This document shows positions 26,620 to 35,961 of a DNA stretch of 64,000 nucleotides, in pieces; position 1 is the stretch's first letter, and every line of letters starts with the position of its first letter. Source of the DNA: Pelotomaculum_C sp050950345 (lineage in GTDB: Bacteria > Bacillota > Desulfotomaculia > Desulfotomaculales > Pelotomaculaceae); NCBI GenBank assembly GCA_050950345.1, contig JBMNHK010000006.1:6053-70052 (forward strand), given 5' to 3'. Below the pieces are notes generated by a model. The model had not been told where the DNA came from. It made no database searches and was given only the letters and a program-made list of their open reading frames with translations. A program made the position numbers and the translations under genes.

Positions 26620-26898
26620 TTAATTCTCTACTGGTACTCTACGCAGTTCGAAGATCACCGGGCGATCCGGATCGGGGCAGGCCCAGGTGGTGGTAGTGTC
26701 ACTGTCGGTGGCCCATGGAAAATTGCCGCCGTACAATAGTGCGGCCACGGCAGAACGCAGCGCGTCAGCGGCAAACTGGCACAGGCCGCCCGGTGTAAAC
26801 TGGCCAAACTCAAAACTGTCACCTACCTTATGGCCATAAGTACACACCCCATCGCCACGGATTTCTACTATCGTAGCGATCACCTTGTACTTATACAT
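26620..26898 (-). CDS. TIGR04076-family protein
   Basis: A 92-residue protein with the features I associate with TIGR04076: an N-terminal strand YKVIATIVEI, Cys in GVCTYGHKVGDSFEFG, GGLCQFAADALRSAV, and a C-terminal CPDPDRPVIFELRR. Three to four conserved cysteines suggest metal or cluster binding. GGAGGGATAAGGG precedes the ATG. No function is established. It heads a minus-strand group with the FmdB-like and YgjP-like genes. Confidence 0.8.
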   Translation of the reverse strand: MYKYKVIATIVEIRGDGVCTYGHKVGDSFEFGQFTPGGLCQFAADALRSAVAALLYGGNFPWATDSDTTTTWACPDPDRPVIFELRRVPVEN

Positions 26899-27154
26899 CC
26901 CTTATCCCTCCTTTCCGCTAAGTTGGTTGCATAAAGGATAAATTCTCCCGCAGACAGCTTATTCCTGCCGGATAAGGCCCTTGCTTTGGAAAAATAATGC
27001 ATTAGCAGCAGCAGCTTTTAACATAATACCTGTATGGCTAAGCAAAACCACCATGCCGGCCTTTTTAATAGACCGCTATTTAATAACCAGGCCCCAGGCT
27101 ATACAAAAAGAAAAGATATGTGTTACATTAAGCAAAAGGGAGGTGATTCTTAGC

Positions 27155-28339
27155 ATGAGCAAGAGCTACTACAGCAACTCTCCTTTGGAACTTAAGATAA
27201 AAAAGGATTTAACTAAGGCTAAACTAGCCCGGCGGGCAAAAATGATGAAGGAAAGGGAGTTGCTCGGCTCCCCAAAAGAATTGGCGGCCTTTGACACCCG
27301 GCAGGCCGGCGAGACCATAAAAGCCTGCCGGGAAATCCTGCACAAAAACCTTGGTCTGGAGCACAAGGTGGATTGGGCTTCTTTTTATGATGACAGCCTG
27401 CTCCCGCCATATATTCCCAGTGAACCGCCGCCCCGCTATGAACTGGTGGCTAAACAATTAAACGTACCACGCCAGAGCTTTTGGGGTGAGCTTTTCTTCC
27501 CTTCCCGCAAAAAAAAGCGCCTGCAATTAGAGGAGGCCGCAAAAACCGCCTTCCAGGAACAGTTAAGAGCCTATCAGGCGGCTCAAACAGCGGCACAGGC
27601 CGAATATGAGGCACAAAAAGCCATCCTGCTGCATGAACAGGCTGAACTAAACCGCTTCATCGATCAGTTGCAGTTGGATGTAGAGAAGGGACGCCCAGCT
27701 GCCGTAGCTGCTTTGGCGCGCATAGCTCTGTCCCGGCTGGCAGTACCTGATAACGTTGAGCTTGGTTTTGAGGCCGATTACAACTCAAGGGACAAAATAC
27801 TCCAAATAAACGGACTTTTACCGGAACCCGATCAGCTCGGCCATGTCCTGCGCTATGAATACCAGGACGGGGATAGCGCCATCCTGCCGGTGGCAATGGA
27901 CGAGGCCACCTTTAATGATTATTATGAATCCACCCTGCTGCAAATAGCTTTAAGCGCCGTTCAGATCATATTTACGGCTTTCCCGGACAGGCAGGTACGT
28001 GAGTTGGCTTTTAACGGCTTAACCGGTGAGGACCCCAAATGCATTCTCACCTGTCATATCAAGCGCGAATCATTTGCTCAATTAGACCTGGCCGGCAATG
28101 ACCCAAAAGTCACTTTTCGTGCCATGGGCGGAGTCATGCACAAACCACTGACCGCTTTAACACCGGTTGCGTCACTGGCCATACCCAGTGACGCAGAACA
28201 AGGGGTCACTACGGCACTGACGGATGTATACCGTCCCGGCGAGATCAAAAAAGCTGCCGACAGTATACTGGTGCATCTACTCGATGAAATTGAAAATGAT
28301 TTCAACCCAAACCCGCCTAAAAGGGATTTGCTGCACTGA
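27155..28339 (+). CDS. Unknown protein resembling the non-catalytic part of Mrr-type restriction proteins
   Basis: The 394-residue protein starts at ATG 27155 behind AAAAGGGAGGTGATT; the frame stays open 174 bases further upstream but without a ribosome site. Residues 115-180 form a long Ala/Gln/Glu-rich helix likely to be a coiled coil. The C-terminal 200 residues (from LGFEADYNSRDKIL to LTALTPVASL) recall the domain found beside the nuclease in actinobacterial Mrr-like restriction proteins, with paired strands and LNGLTGEDPKCILTCHI. No PD-(D/E)xK nuclease motif is present. The similarity is from memory and needs a profile search. Confidence 0.6.
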   Translation: MSKSYYSNSPLELKIKKDLTKAKLARRAKMMKERELLGSPKELAAFDTRQAGETIKACREILHKNLGLEHKVDWASFYDDSLLPPYIPSEPPPRYELVAKQLNVPRQSFWGELFFPSRKKKRLQLEEAAKTAFQEQLRAYQAAQTAAQAEYEAQKAILLHEQAELNRFIDQLQLDVEKGRPAAVAALARIALSRLAVPDNVELGFEADYNSRDKILQINGLLPEPDQLGHVLRYEYQDGDSAILPVAMDEATFNDYYESTLLQIALSAVQIIFTAFPDRQVRELAFNGLTGEDPKCILTCHIKRESFAQLDLAGNDPKVTFRAMGGVMHKPLTALTPVASLAIPSDAEQGVTTALTDVYRPGEIKKAADSILVHLLDEIENDFNPNPPKRDLLH

Positions 28340-28514
28340 TTCGGCTTTTTTAAACAACCGGCTACTCCCCAAGTTTTACTACTATCATAGCAGGAATCTT
28401 TTTTGCCCCGTACCGGATGATATTTCTGTCCAGCCGCCAATCTGGGCTTGGAGGAAATACAACAGGAGCCTCGAACTCTTATTAGTTAAAATACTAAACT
28501 AGGTGGTGTTGGTA

Positions 28515-29492
28515 ATGCGGAAAAAATTAATAATCATGCTCTCACTCCTGATAGTTTTATTGGTTGCCGGCTGCAGCAGCCAGGGCGATCAAACAAAGGG
28601 CAGCACTCCCCCGCCGGAAAAGATTGTGGTTCAAGCACCCATCGGGCCTCCCACTGCGCCCTTGCTCAGCCTGGCTGAAAACAACGCCTTGCCTGATACC
28701 GAAGTGGAATTGATCATCTATAAGACCGTTGAGGAAGCCACAACCCGGGTGGCCAAAGGTGAAGCGGATTTTACCGTCTTGCCCATAAACGTTGCCGCTA
28801 AACTATATAACAAGGATCTGCCTATTTCACTGGCCAATGTCAGCACCTGGGGCATTCTATATCTGGTTTCTGTTGACAGTGAGCTAAAAGAATGGAGCGA
28901 GCTTGCCGGTAAGGAGCTTTTTGTAGGCGCCAAAGGTTCGTCTCCGGATGTACTGACCCAGTACCTGCTCAGCAAAAACGGTGTCAACCCGGAAGAAGTC
29001 AAGTTGACCTACTTGCAATCGCCGGAAATAGCCCAGATGATGATCAACGGCCTGGCCACATATGCCGTGTTGCCGGAACCTATGGTCACCCAGGTCCTTT
29101 TAAATAACCAACAAGCCAGGGTGGTAAGAGATTTTTACAGCGATTGGCAATCTGCGGCAGGCAGCTCCGCCAAACTGTCCCAGACCGGGATGGTTGTACG
29201 CAACGATTTTGCCAAAGAGCACCCGCAAATAGTGCACGATTTTCAACAGGCTTACGCCCAGCACCTGGAAGCCACTGTGGCTGATCCTGCAAGCGTAGCC
29301 CCTCTGGTGGAACAGTATCTCAACATGAAAGCTCCGGTATTTGTCCAGAGCATGTCCCGTACACGCCTGCAGTTTGTACCCGCAAGCAGCGCCAAAGCTG
29401 ATGTGAATACTTACCTGAAGGCACTGCTTGATATATCACCGGATTTGGTGGGAGGAAAACTGCCAGATGAGAAATTCTTCCTGGCCGACTAG
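28515..29492 (+). CDS. ABC transporter substrate-binding lipoprotein, SsuA/NMT1 type
   Basis: The 325-residue precursor has a lipoprotein signal with lipobox LVAGC (Cys20) followed by a polar linker, then a two-lobe periplasmic-type binding domain similar to SsuA/NMT1 proteins that bind sulfonates, nitrate or thiamine precursors. ATG 28515 follows AGGTGGTG; a GTG four codons earlier lies inside that site. The permease gene begins inside its last 26 bases. No TPP riboswitch is seen upstream, so thiamine-precursor uptake is not supported. Confidence 0.9.
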   Translation: MRKKLIIMLSLLIVLLVAGCSSQGDQTKGSTPPPEKIVVQAPIGPPTAPLLSLAENNALPDTEVELIIYKTVEEATTRVAKGEADFTVLPINVAAKLYNKDLPISLANVSTWGILYLVSVDSELKEWSELAGKELFVGAKGSSPDVLTQYLLSKNGVNPEEVKLTYLQSPEIAQMMINGLATYAVLPEPMVTQVLLNNQQARVVRDFYSDWQSAAGSSAKLSQTGMVVRNDFAKEHPQIVHDFQQAYAQHLEATVADPASVAPLVEQYLNMKAPVFVQSMSRTRLQFVPASSAKADVNTYLKALLDISPDLVGGKLPDEKFFLAD

Positions 29493-30219
29493 GACTCTGG
29501 TTCAGCTTGCCGGACTGGTACTGTTTTTTGCCCTCTGGCAAGTGTTGTCCGGTCTTTATAGTCAGGTCATCATACCTTCGCCGCGAGAGGTCGCGGGTTC
29601 CATAATTGACCAGACAATTAGCGGCGAACTATGGGAACACGGCCGCCAATCCATTGTCCGGGGTCTTACCGGCTTTGGCCTGGCCCTGGCCATCGGAACT
29701 CCATTAGGGCTCCTGATTGGTTTAAACCCGGTGGCATCAGGGCTTTTTCGTCCGGCGGTCGTGGTACTTCAGGTTACACCCTTGATTTCATGGCTGCTGT
29801 TGGCCATGATCTGGATTGGCTTCAGCAAAGTCCCTGTTTTCATAGTTTTTGTCACCACCCTGCCACTGATTGTGATTAATGTCTATCAGGGCGTACGCAA
29901 CATCGACCGGCAATTGCTGCAGATGGCCTCTGTTTTTAGGGTCAACAACAGCAGAATCATAAGGGAGATTTATCTGCCCCAGGTAGCTCCCTACCTCATG
30001 GCCGGCATTGCCAACGCCCTGGGTACCACCTGGAAAGCTGTGGCTATGGCCGAATTTTTAAGCGTACAAACGGGTATCGGGGCCAGCATGTCTGTAGCCA
30101 GGATTAATCTGGAGACCGCTGACCTGTTTGCCTGGACTATTTCTCTGATTGTCCTGGGGCTGTTAACGGATCGGCTATTAAATTACCTGACCGTTCGCAA
30201 ACTGAGTCATTGGATGTGA
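29467..30219 (+). CDS. ABC transporter permease, SsuC type
   Basis: A 250-residue membrane protein with six predicted helices and the EAA-type loop near residues 150-190 (REIYLPQVAPYLMAGIANALG), where it contacts the ATPase. The ATG at 29467 lies inside the end of the binding-protein gene, 11 bases after GGGAGG. An in-frame ATG at 29428 is further upstream. It forms an operon with the genes on both sides. Confidence 0.9.
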   Translation: MRNSSWPTRTLVQLAGLVLFFALWQVLSGLYSQVIIPSPREVAGSIIDQTISGELWEHGRQSIVRGLTGFGLALAIGTPLGLLIGLNPVASGLFRPAVVVLQVTPLISWLLLAMIWIGFSKVPVFIVFVTTLPLIVINVYQGVRNIDRQLLQMASVFRVNNSRIIREIYLPQVAPYLMAGIANALGTTWKAVAMAEFLSVQTGIGASMSVARINLETADLFAWTISLIVLGLLTDRLLNYLTVRKLSHWM

Positions 30220-30962
30220 TGGGCGCCTTGATACAATTTGAGCAGGTCAGCAAAACACTGGGGCACACCCACATCTTAGACAATTTTTCGTTTGCCATAG
30301 ATGATAACAAGATATTCTGTATCATCGGCCCTTCCGGCTGCGGCAAGACAACTATATTACAAATGCTGGCCGGGATAGAACAGCCGGACAGGGGCCGGAT
30401 CACAGGTTTGACCGGTCAGAGGGTAAGCTATGTATTCCAGGAATCAAGGCTGCTGCCCTGGAAAACCGTGGCCGGCAACCTTGATTTCGTATTACGGGAT
30501 GTGCTGCCACCGGCAGAGAAAGAGCAACTCATCGACCATTATCTCAAAATAATGGGGCTCGACGGGTACCGCGACAGTTATCCCAAAGCACTGAGCGGCG
30601 GCATGAAGCAGCGTCTCGCCATCTGCCGGGCTCTGGCGTATCCCCATGATGTTTTGCTGCTGGATGAACCTTTTAAATCACTGGACATGCCTCTTAGACT
30701 GGGCCTGGTACAGCAGGTGGCTAAATTGTGGCAAACAACCCCACGTACCATTGTGTTTGTCACCCATGATATTATTGAAGCGCTCCTTTTGGGCCACAGG
30801 ATCATGGTATTGGCAGCCCGGCCAACTGAAATCCTTGAAATCATTGACCTGGATATGCCTCTTAACCGGCGCAATATGGGTGAGGAACTTCTAGGTTCAC
30901 TTTACGCCAGGTTGCTGGATTTATTAGAAAAAGAAAATAAGAAGTATTTTCCGGGATTATGA
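30210..30962 (+). CDS. ABC transporter ATP-binding protein, SsuB type
   Basis: The 250 residues contain Walker A GPSGCGKTT near 43, Q-loop YVFQESRLLPW, signature LSGGMKQRLAICRAL, Walker B DVLLLDEPFKSLD and the switch His in FVTHDIIEA. It resembles nitrate/sulfonate/taurine transporter ATPases. The start overlaps the permease stop by ten bases. It closes the three-gene transporter operon, which ends at a very strong terminator. Confidence 0.93.
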   Translation: MDVMGALIQFEQVSKTLGHTHILDNFSFAIDDNKIFCIIGPSGCGKTTILQMLAGIEQPDRGRITGLTGQRVSYVFQESRLLPWKTVAGNLDFVLRDVLPPAEKEQLIDHYLKIMGLDGYRDSYPKALSGGMKQRLAICRALAYPHDVLLLDEPFKSLDMPLRLGLVQQVAKLWQTTPRTIVFVTHDIIEALLLGHRIMVLAARPTEILEIIDLDMPLNRRNMGEELLGSLYARLLDLLEKENKKYFPGL

Positions 30963-30989
30963 TTATCTCTGAGACCATATAATGGCAAA

Positions 30990-31040
30990 GGGGGCTGCTG
31001 CACTCGAACTAAAAAGTTCGAGTGCAGCAGCCCCCTTCCC
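30990..31040. terminator. Very long perfect terminator hairpin
   Basis: A 21-bp perfect stem (30990-31010 with 31015-31035) with an AAAA loop, followed by TTCCCCTTCTT. It lies between the ABC transporter operon and the convergent zinc-ribbon gene. Confidence 0.75.
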
Positions 31041-31121
31041 CTTCTTAAGAATACTTTAGTCCAAATCTTGTCTTTATGGATAAGGGCTTTTAACAGCCCT
31101 ATATGCGCAATTCATTGTTGC

Positions 31122-31445
31122 CTAGTCCGCGTAACGGCGGCTATTGCGGAAGCAATCACTGCAGTAGACAGGTTTGGAACCATCGGGTTGGAACGGCACC
31201 CTGGCTATGCCGCCACACTCGTCACAGATGGTTTCAAACATCTGGCGCGGTTCCCGGTTGCCTTGGCCGCCGCCGCCATTGAATCTATTCTGGCTTCCAC
31301 GGCTGTTTTTGCGTGCTGCTCTGCAGGCGGGACACCTGGATGGTTCATTGGTAAAACCCTTCTCAGCGAAAAATTCCTGTTCTCCCGCAGTAAATTCAAA
31401 TTCACTTTCACAGTCCCTGCAAACTAGTATCTTGCCTGTAAACAA
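31122..31445 (-). CDS. Zinc-ribbon protein with CxxC-x17-CxxC domain
   Basis: A 107-residue protein with two metal-binding modules: an N-terminal LVCRDCESEFEFTAGEQEF with a second pair in RCPACR, and a C-terminal CDECGGIARVPFQP followed by YCSDCF, the TIGR04272 pattern. A Gly/Arg/Asn-rich linker joins them. I chose TTG 31445, eight bases after AAAGGGG, because relatives begin close to this point; the longest frame starts at 31469. It probably binds zinc; its role is unknown. Confidence 0.85.
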   Translation of the reverse strand: MFTGKILVCRDCESEFEFTAGEQEFFAEKGFTNEPSRCPACRAARKNSRGSQNRFNGGGGQGNREPRQMFETICDECGGIARVPFQPDGSKPVYCSDCFRNSRRYAD

Positions 31446-31469
31446 TAAAATATCCCCTTTCTGGAACAT

Positions 31470-31885
31470 AGCGTGCTCTGCTAAGACGAATGATGAATCC
31501 CAACCCAGATCAGGAGATATCTATCGCTCTCTGGCAGGCGAGATTATTATATCATCTTCATTAACCATTTAAAATATTTAAATATTATAACATTAAATTT
31601 TTTCCAATCTATACAGCGCTTATAATATACTAGTGACCCTGGCACTCAATTAAACGACAACCATAACCTCCCCCTTGCCCCGAAGGCGGTTAAAAGTTAA
31701 AATATAAATAACAGGCAACTAAAAGGAACAGTGGCAGTAATAAATTCCAGGAGGAGTTCTGCGCCTCCAATAAAGAAATATTTCACAACCTTACTAGTGC
31801 CGCCCCTAAATGCAGGTCAATAACACCTTTTTTAGATTTAATGATTGGCTCGCAGCTTGCAGCTTGTTGATATGGAGGTTTATGT
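31470..31885. other. AT-rich intergenic region without a recognised gene
   Basis: About 415 bases between the divergent zinc-ribbon gene and thiN. I see no convincing open frame, known RNA or repeat. A GGAGG site at its end belongs to thiN. Confidence 0.5.
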
Positions 31886-32530
31886 TTGAACTACCTGATC
31901 CTGACTAACGGCTCCTACGGCAACCTGGAATGGTACCGCAGGCAGTCGAACAATTTTGATCGAATTATCTGTGTCGACGGCGGGGCAAGTCTGGCTAGAA
32001 CCCTGGGTATAACACCTGATTGGCTGATCGGGGATATGGACTCCATCAAGCCGGCCGATCGTATCTACATGGAACAAGCCGGTGTCGCCATTAAGATCTA
32101 CTCAAAGTATAAAGATTATACCGATACCCAGTTGGCTTTAATTCTGGCTGCTGAAGAAGGAGCCGCCAAACTGGTAATCTGGGGCGGTACCGGTTCGCGG
32201 TTGGATCATACAATGTCCAATATCTATAGCGCTGCGGTATTTCTCCGGCAGGGTATTGATATTGTTTTTGATGCTCCTGATTTAACAGTCTATCTGGTCA
32301 GAGAACGTCTTGAGGTGCCTGCCGCAGTAGGTGATACTGTATCCCTGCTGGCCCTGGGCGATAAGGCCGGCGGTGTAACACTGCATGGGTTCAAATACCC
32401 GTTAAAAGATGCTACACTGGAGGGGTGCTGGCCCTACGCGGTTTCTAATATTGTTACAATAGCACATCCCCTGGTAGAGGTATCTTCCGGTGTCCTGGCC
32501 GTATTTCATTATAAAACTATTGTAGACTAA
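31886..32530 (+). CDS. thiN: Thiamine pyrophosphokinase
   Basis: Converts thiamine to thiamine pyrophosphate with ATP. The 214-residue protein has the conserved CVDGGASLARTLGI near residue 29, PDWLIGDMDSI near 43, DYTDTQLAL near 77 and the WGGTGSRLDHTMSNI motif near 105. The TTG start lies eight bases after GGAGG; the nearby ATG is out of frame. It appears to be a single gene. No regulatory element was recognised upstream. Confidence 0.93.
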   Translation: MNYLILTNGSYGNLEWYRRQSNNFDRIICVDGGASLARTLGITPDWLIGDMDSIKPADRIYMEQAGVAIKIYSKYKDYTDTQLALILAAEEGAAKLVIWGGTGSRLDHTMSNIYSAAVFLRQGIDIVFDAPDLTVYLVRERLEVPAAVGDTVSLLALGDKAGGVTLHGFKYPLKDATLEGCWPYAVSNIVTIAHPLVEVSSGVLAVFHYKTIVD

Positions 32531-32685
32531 GGATAAAATTATCGATATTGGATCAAAAAATATGAATTTCCCTAGTTTAGCAAAGCATTTCATAGTAAAC
32601 TATTTCTGGAGCTATATCATTACATACCATCATTTGACACCTTAAAGAGTTGTTTCAAGCAATGGGTAAATAGGAGGAAACTGTA

Positions 32686-33825
32686 ATGAACTTTGCTTTG
32701 TCACCCAAGCATGAAATGATGAAGTCAATGTTTAAGGATTTTGCAGAAAAAGAGGTTGCTCCTGTGGCGGCAGAGCTTGATGAGAAGGCTGAATTCTCCT
32801 GGGATCTGTTTAAAAAAATGGGTCAGCTGGGGATGCTTGGTTTGCCATATCCCCGGGAGTACGGCGGTGCCGGGGCCGACTACCTGAGCTATGTTTTGGC
32901 CTGTGAGCAGATAGCCCATGCTTGCTGTGCCGCAGCAATGATCTTAACCGCTCAAAACTCCTTAACCGGTTGGCTAATCTATAAATATGGTACCGAGGAG
33001 CAAAGACGGAAGTATTTAACTCCGCTTATTACCGGACAAGAGCTGGGGGCTTTTTGTCTGACAGAAGCCGATGCCGGCTCAGACGCTGCCAATCAGCAAA
33101 CGACCGCCGTACTGGAAGGTTCCGAGTGGGTGCTGGACGGCAGCAAAAGATTCGTCACCAACGGCGGTCTAGCCGGTATATACATTGTCGTCGCCCGTAC
33201 TTCCGGGAGCCGTGGGCCTAAGGGGATCAGTATCTTTATTGTGGAGAACAACACCCCGGGCCTTTCTTTCGGCAGAAAAGAAAATAAGATGGGCATAAGG
33301 TCTTCGCAAACAACAGAAGTAATTCTGCAAAACTGCCGGATTCCCAAAGAAAACCTGCTTGGGAAAGAAGGAGACGGTTTTTATATGGCCATGCAGAACT
33401 TAGACGGCGGCAGAATCAGCATCGGAGGCATCGCCTTGGGCCTTGCCCAGGCTGCCCTTGATGAAGCAGTAAAATACTCAAAAGAACGTCAGCAGTTTGG
33501 AAAACCACTGGCAGCTAACCAGGCTATCCAATGGATGATTGCCGATATGGCCACTGAACTGGAGGCAGCAAGGTTATTGGTCTACCGGGCGGCCTGGCTG
33601 CGGGATCAGGGTAAAAAACACACCAAAGAAGCCTCCATGGCCAAGCTATATGCTTCCGAAGTGGCGACGCGGGCAACAAACATAGCCGTTCAGATCCATG
33701 GCGGCTATGGTTACATGAAGGAATATAAGGTGGAGCGCTTGATGCGTGATGCCAAGATCTGTGAAATATTTGAGGGGACATCAGAAATCCAGCGGATGGT
33801 TATTTCACGCGCTGCCCTGAAATAG
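32686..33825 (+). CDS. Acyl-CoA dehydrogenase
   Basis: FAD enzyme oxidising acyl-CoA or, with a bifurcating Etf, reducing enoyl-CoA. The 379 residues show GAFCLTEADAGSDA near 123 (FAD/substrate contacts), QQFGKPL near 265, and the catalytic Glu in CEIFEGTSEIQRM near the C-terminus. GGAGG precedes the ATG. The etfB gene starts 11 bases after its stop and etfA follows, so the trio is one operon. The butyryl-CoA or crotonyl-CoA substrate is plausible but not shown. Confidence 0.94.
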   Translation: MNFALSPKHEMMKSMFKDFAEKEVAPVAAELDEKAEFSWDLFKKMGQLGMLGLPYPREYGGAGADYLSYVLACEQIAHACCAAAMILTAQNSLTGWLIYKYGTEEQRRKYLTPLITGQELGAFCLTEADAGSDAANQQTTAVLEGSEWVLDGSKRFVTNGGLAGIYIVVARTSGSRGPKGISIFIVENNTPGLSFGRKENKMGIRSSQTTEVILQNCRIPKENLLGKEGDGFYMAMQNLDGGRISIGGIALGLAQAALDEAVKYSKERQQFGKPLAANQAIQWMIADMATELEAARLLVYRAAWLRDQGKKHTKEASMAKLYASEVATRATNIAVQIHGGYGYMKEYKVERLMRDAKICEIFEGTSEIQRMVISRAALK

Positions 33826-33836
33826 GAAGGTGTAAA

Positions 33837-34634
33837 ATGCAAATAATCGTTTGTCTAAAACAGGTACCCAATACCAATGAAGTCAAGTTTGATCCCAAAA
33901 CCGGCTCTTTGATCAGAGAAGGAGTGGCCAGCATCATCAATCCTGATGACAAGAATGCTCTGGAGGAAGCGTTATCGCTGAGAGAGCAAAATGGCGGTAA
34001 AGTCACCGTCATATCGATGGGACCGGCCCAGGCCGAATTTGCTCTCAGGGAAGCCCTGGCTATGGGTGCGGATGAAGCAATATTGCTGTCAGACCGGGCT
34101 TTTGCCGGGGCCGATACCTGGGCGACCTCCTTCACCCTGGCCCAGGGCATTAAAAAGCTCGGCAATTTCGACCTGATTCTCTGTGGCAGACAGGCTATCG
34201 ACGGTGATACTGCCCAGGTTGGTCCCGGCATAGCTGAGCACTTAGACCTGCCCCAGGTGACTTATCTTAGAAAGATAATCTCCATTGACGATACTAAAGC
34301 AGTAGTTGAAAGAGCAATGGAGGACGGTTATCAGGTTGTCGAAGTAAGTCTGCCGGCTGTTTTAACAGCGGTTAAAGAATTAAACACTCCGCGCTACCCT
34401 AGTACTTACGGGATCGTTGATGCTTTTGAGCTTAAGCAAGTAACTGTCTGGGGCTTAGAACAACTAGGCGTTTCAGCTGATCTGGTGGGACTGCAGGCAT
34501 CGCCCACCAAAGTCAAAAAAACCTTTAGCCCGCCAGGCAAAGGTGAGATTAAGTTTTTAGAGGGAACTATCAAGGAAAGTGTCCTGGGGCTAATAACAGA
34601 ACTCCAGGGAAAAAATGTATTACAGAGAGGCTAA
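33837..34634 (+). CDS. etfB: Electron transfer flavoprotein beta subunit
   Basis: The 265-residue subunit pairs with EtfA to bind flavin. Typical motifs are KQVPNTNEVKFDP at the N-terminus, INPDDKNALEEAL near 35, and the signature CGRQAIDGDTAQVGPGIAEHL near 121 that contacts the nucleotide. The CGRQAIDGDTAQVG segment and a long C-terminus fit the bifurcating class, where this subunit holds a second FAD instead of AMP; that is inference. It sits between the dehydrogenase and etfA. Confidence 0.94.
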   Translation: MQIIVCLKQVPNTNEVKFDPKTGSLIREGVASIINPDDKNALEEALSLREQNGGKVTVISMGPAQAEFALREALAMGADEAILLSDRAFAGADTWATSFTLAQGIKKLGNFDLILCGRQAIDGDTAQVGPGIAEHLDLPQVTYLRKIISIDDTKAVVERAMEDGYQVVEVSLPAVLTAVKELNTPRYPSTYGIVDAFELKQVTVWGLEQLGVSADLVGLQASPTKVKKTFSPPGKGEIKFLEGTIKESVLGLITELQGKNVLQRG

Positions 34635-34637
34635 ATT

Positions 34638-35849
34638 ATGGCTGTAATTATTGAAAAAGCACTTTGTACCGGCTGTGGCGCTTGTGAAGCCTCCTGTCCG
34701 GTAGGCGCAATCAAAATGGACGGCAGTGTTGCCATCGTCACTGACGAGTGTATCTCCTGCGGGGCATGTGTGGATGAATGCCCGACGAAAGCAATTCAAC
34801 AGGAGTACACTGAACACTACACCCCGCTGGCTAATAGGGAAACCGACATTGAAGACTATAAAGGCGTCTGGGTATTTGCTGAGCAACGCCAGGGAAAACT
34901 GATGAACATTGGTCTGGAGCTGTTGGGTGAAGGTAGAAAGCTGGCAGATGATCTTGGTGTGGAGTTGAGCGCAGTTTTAATCGGTGATCAAGTAGCTCCT
35001 CTGGCCAAAGAGCTGTTTGCTTATGGCGCTGATAATGTCTATCTGGTTGATAACCCGGAACTTAAGGATTACAGAACTGAGTCCTACTGTGCCGCTGTGG
35101 AAAAACTCATTAAAACTTATAAGCCTGAAATAATGCTGTTGGGCGCCACCTTCATCGGACGAGACCTGGGGCCACGTGTATCGGTAAGGGTTTTTACCGG
35201 CTTGACTGCAGACTGCACCAGGCTCGATATAGATCCGGATACACGCCTGTTGCTGCAAACCCGTCCCGCCTTCGGCGGCAATATAATGGCGACAATCATT
35301 TGCCCTGACACCATGCCTCAGATGGCTACAGTCAGAGCCGGTGTAATGAAAAAAGCAGCCCCGGATTACAATCGAAGCGGTAAACTTATCGAGATGGCTT
35401 ATCCTGACGATGCACAGGTGCGGACCATCGTCAAAAAGATTGTCAAGGAAGCCAGAAAAGTAGTTAATCTGGAGGAAGCCCAGATCATCGTATCCGGCGG
35501 CCGGGGGCTTGGTGACCCCGAAGGTTTTAAACTCATCGAAGAAGTGGCCGAAGCCCTGGGAGGAGTTGTCGGAGCATCCCGCGCCGCTGTGGATGCCGGT
35601 TGGATTCCCTACAGCCACCAGGTAGGACAAACCGGTAAAACAGTACACCCCAAGTTATACATTGCCTGCGGCATATCAGGCGCCATCCAGCACCTGGCAG
35701 GAATGCAGAACTCAGGCATCATTGTAGCAATCAATAAAAATCCCGAGGCCCCTATTTTTAAAATAGCTGACTACGGCATTGTCGGGGATCTCTACAGAGT
35801 TTTGCCGGCACTGGTCGAGGCACTACAAGAAACCAATACCGAGTTATAA
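34638..35849 (+). CDS. etfA: Electron transfer flavoprotein alpha subunit with N-terminal ferredoxin domain
   Basis: The 403-residue protein begins with about 60 residues of 2x[4Fe-4S] ferredoxin (CTGCGACEASCP and CISCGACVDECP), then the usual EtfA body and the C-terminal FAD domain with VSGGRGLGDPEGF, GASRAAVDAGW and QVGQTGKTVHPKLYIACGIS read across two short stretches. The ferredoxin fusion occurs in EtfA of bifurcating complexes such as the caffeyl-CoA reductase and lactate dehydrogenase of acetogens. It starts three bases after etfB and ends at a perfect terminator. Confidence 0.94.
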   Translation: MAVIIEKALCTGCGACEASCPVGAIKMDGSVAIVTDECISCGACVDECPTKAIQQEYTEHYTPLANRETDIEDYKGVWVFAEQRQGKLMNIGLELLGEGRKLADDLGVELSAVLIGDQVAPLAKELFAYGADNVYLVDNPELKDYRTESYCAAVEKLIKTYKPEIMLLGATFIGRDLGPRVSVRVFTGLTADCTRLDIDPDTRLLLQTRPAFGGNIMATIICPDTMPQMATVRAGVMKKAAPDYNRSGKLIEMAYPDDAQVRTIVKKIVKEARKVVNLEEAQIIVSGGRGLGDPEGFKLIEEVAEALGGVVGASRAAVDAGWIPYSHQVGQTGKTVHPKLYIACGISGAIQHLAGMQNSGIIVAINKNPEAPIFKIADYGIVGDLYRVLPALVEALQETNTEL

Positions 35850-35884
35850 AGCTTAGCTCTAATCAACGATTTTATCTACCAACT

Positions 35885-35926
35885 AACAAAGGACCTCCCG
35901 CAGAGATCTCCGGGAGGTCCTTTGTT
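35885..35926. terminator. Bidirectional terminator, etfA / LysM hydrolase
   Basis: A 16-bp perfect stem (35885-35900 with 35911-35926) with a 10-base loop. It is followed by three tandem copies of a GTTAGTTT-like octamer. Confidence 0.85.
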
Positions 35927-35961
35927 AGGTTAGTTTGTTAGTTTGTTAGTTAATTTCGCAG

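Noticed and set aside
28340..28514. TPP riboswitch ahead of the NMT1-like ABC transporter
   Set aside because: No CTGAGA or thi-box elements are present in the leader.
34977..35648. 223-codon antisense open frame within etfA
   Set aside because: It lies opposite a strongly conserved gene, lacks a ribosome site and has no recognisable domain; a codon-bias shadow.
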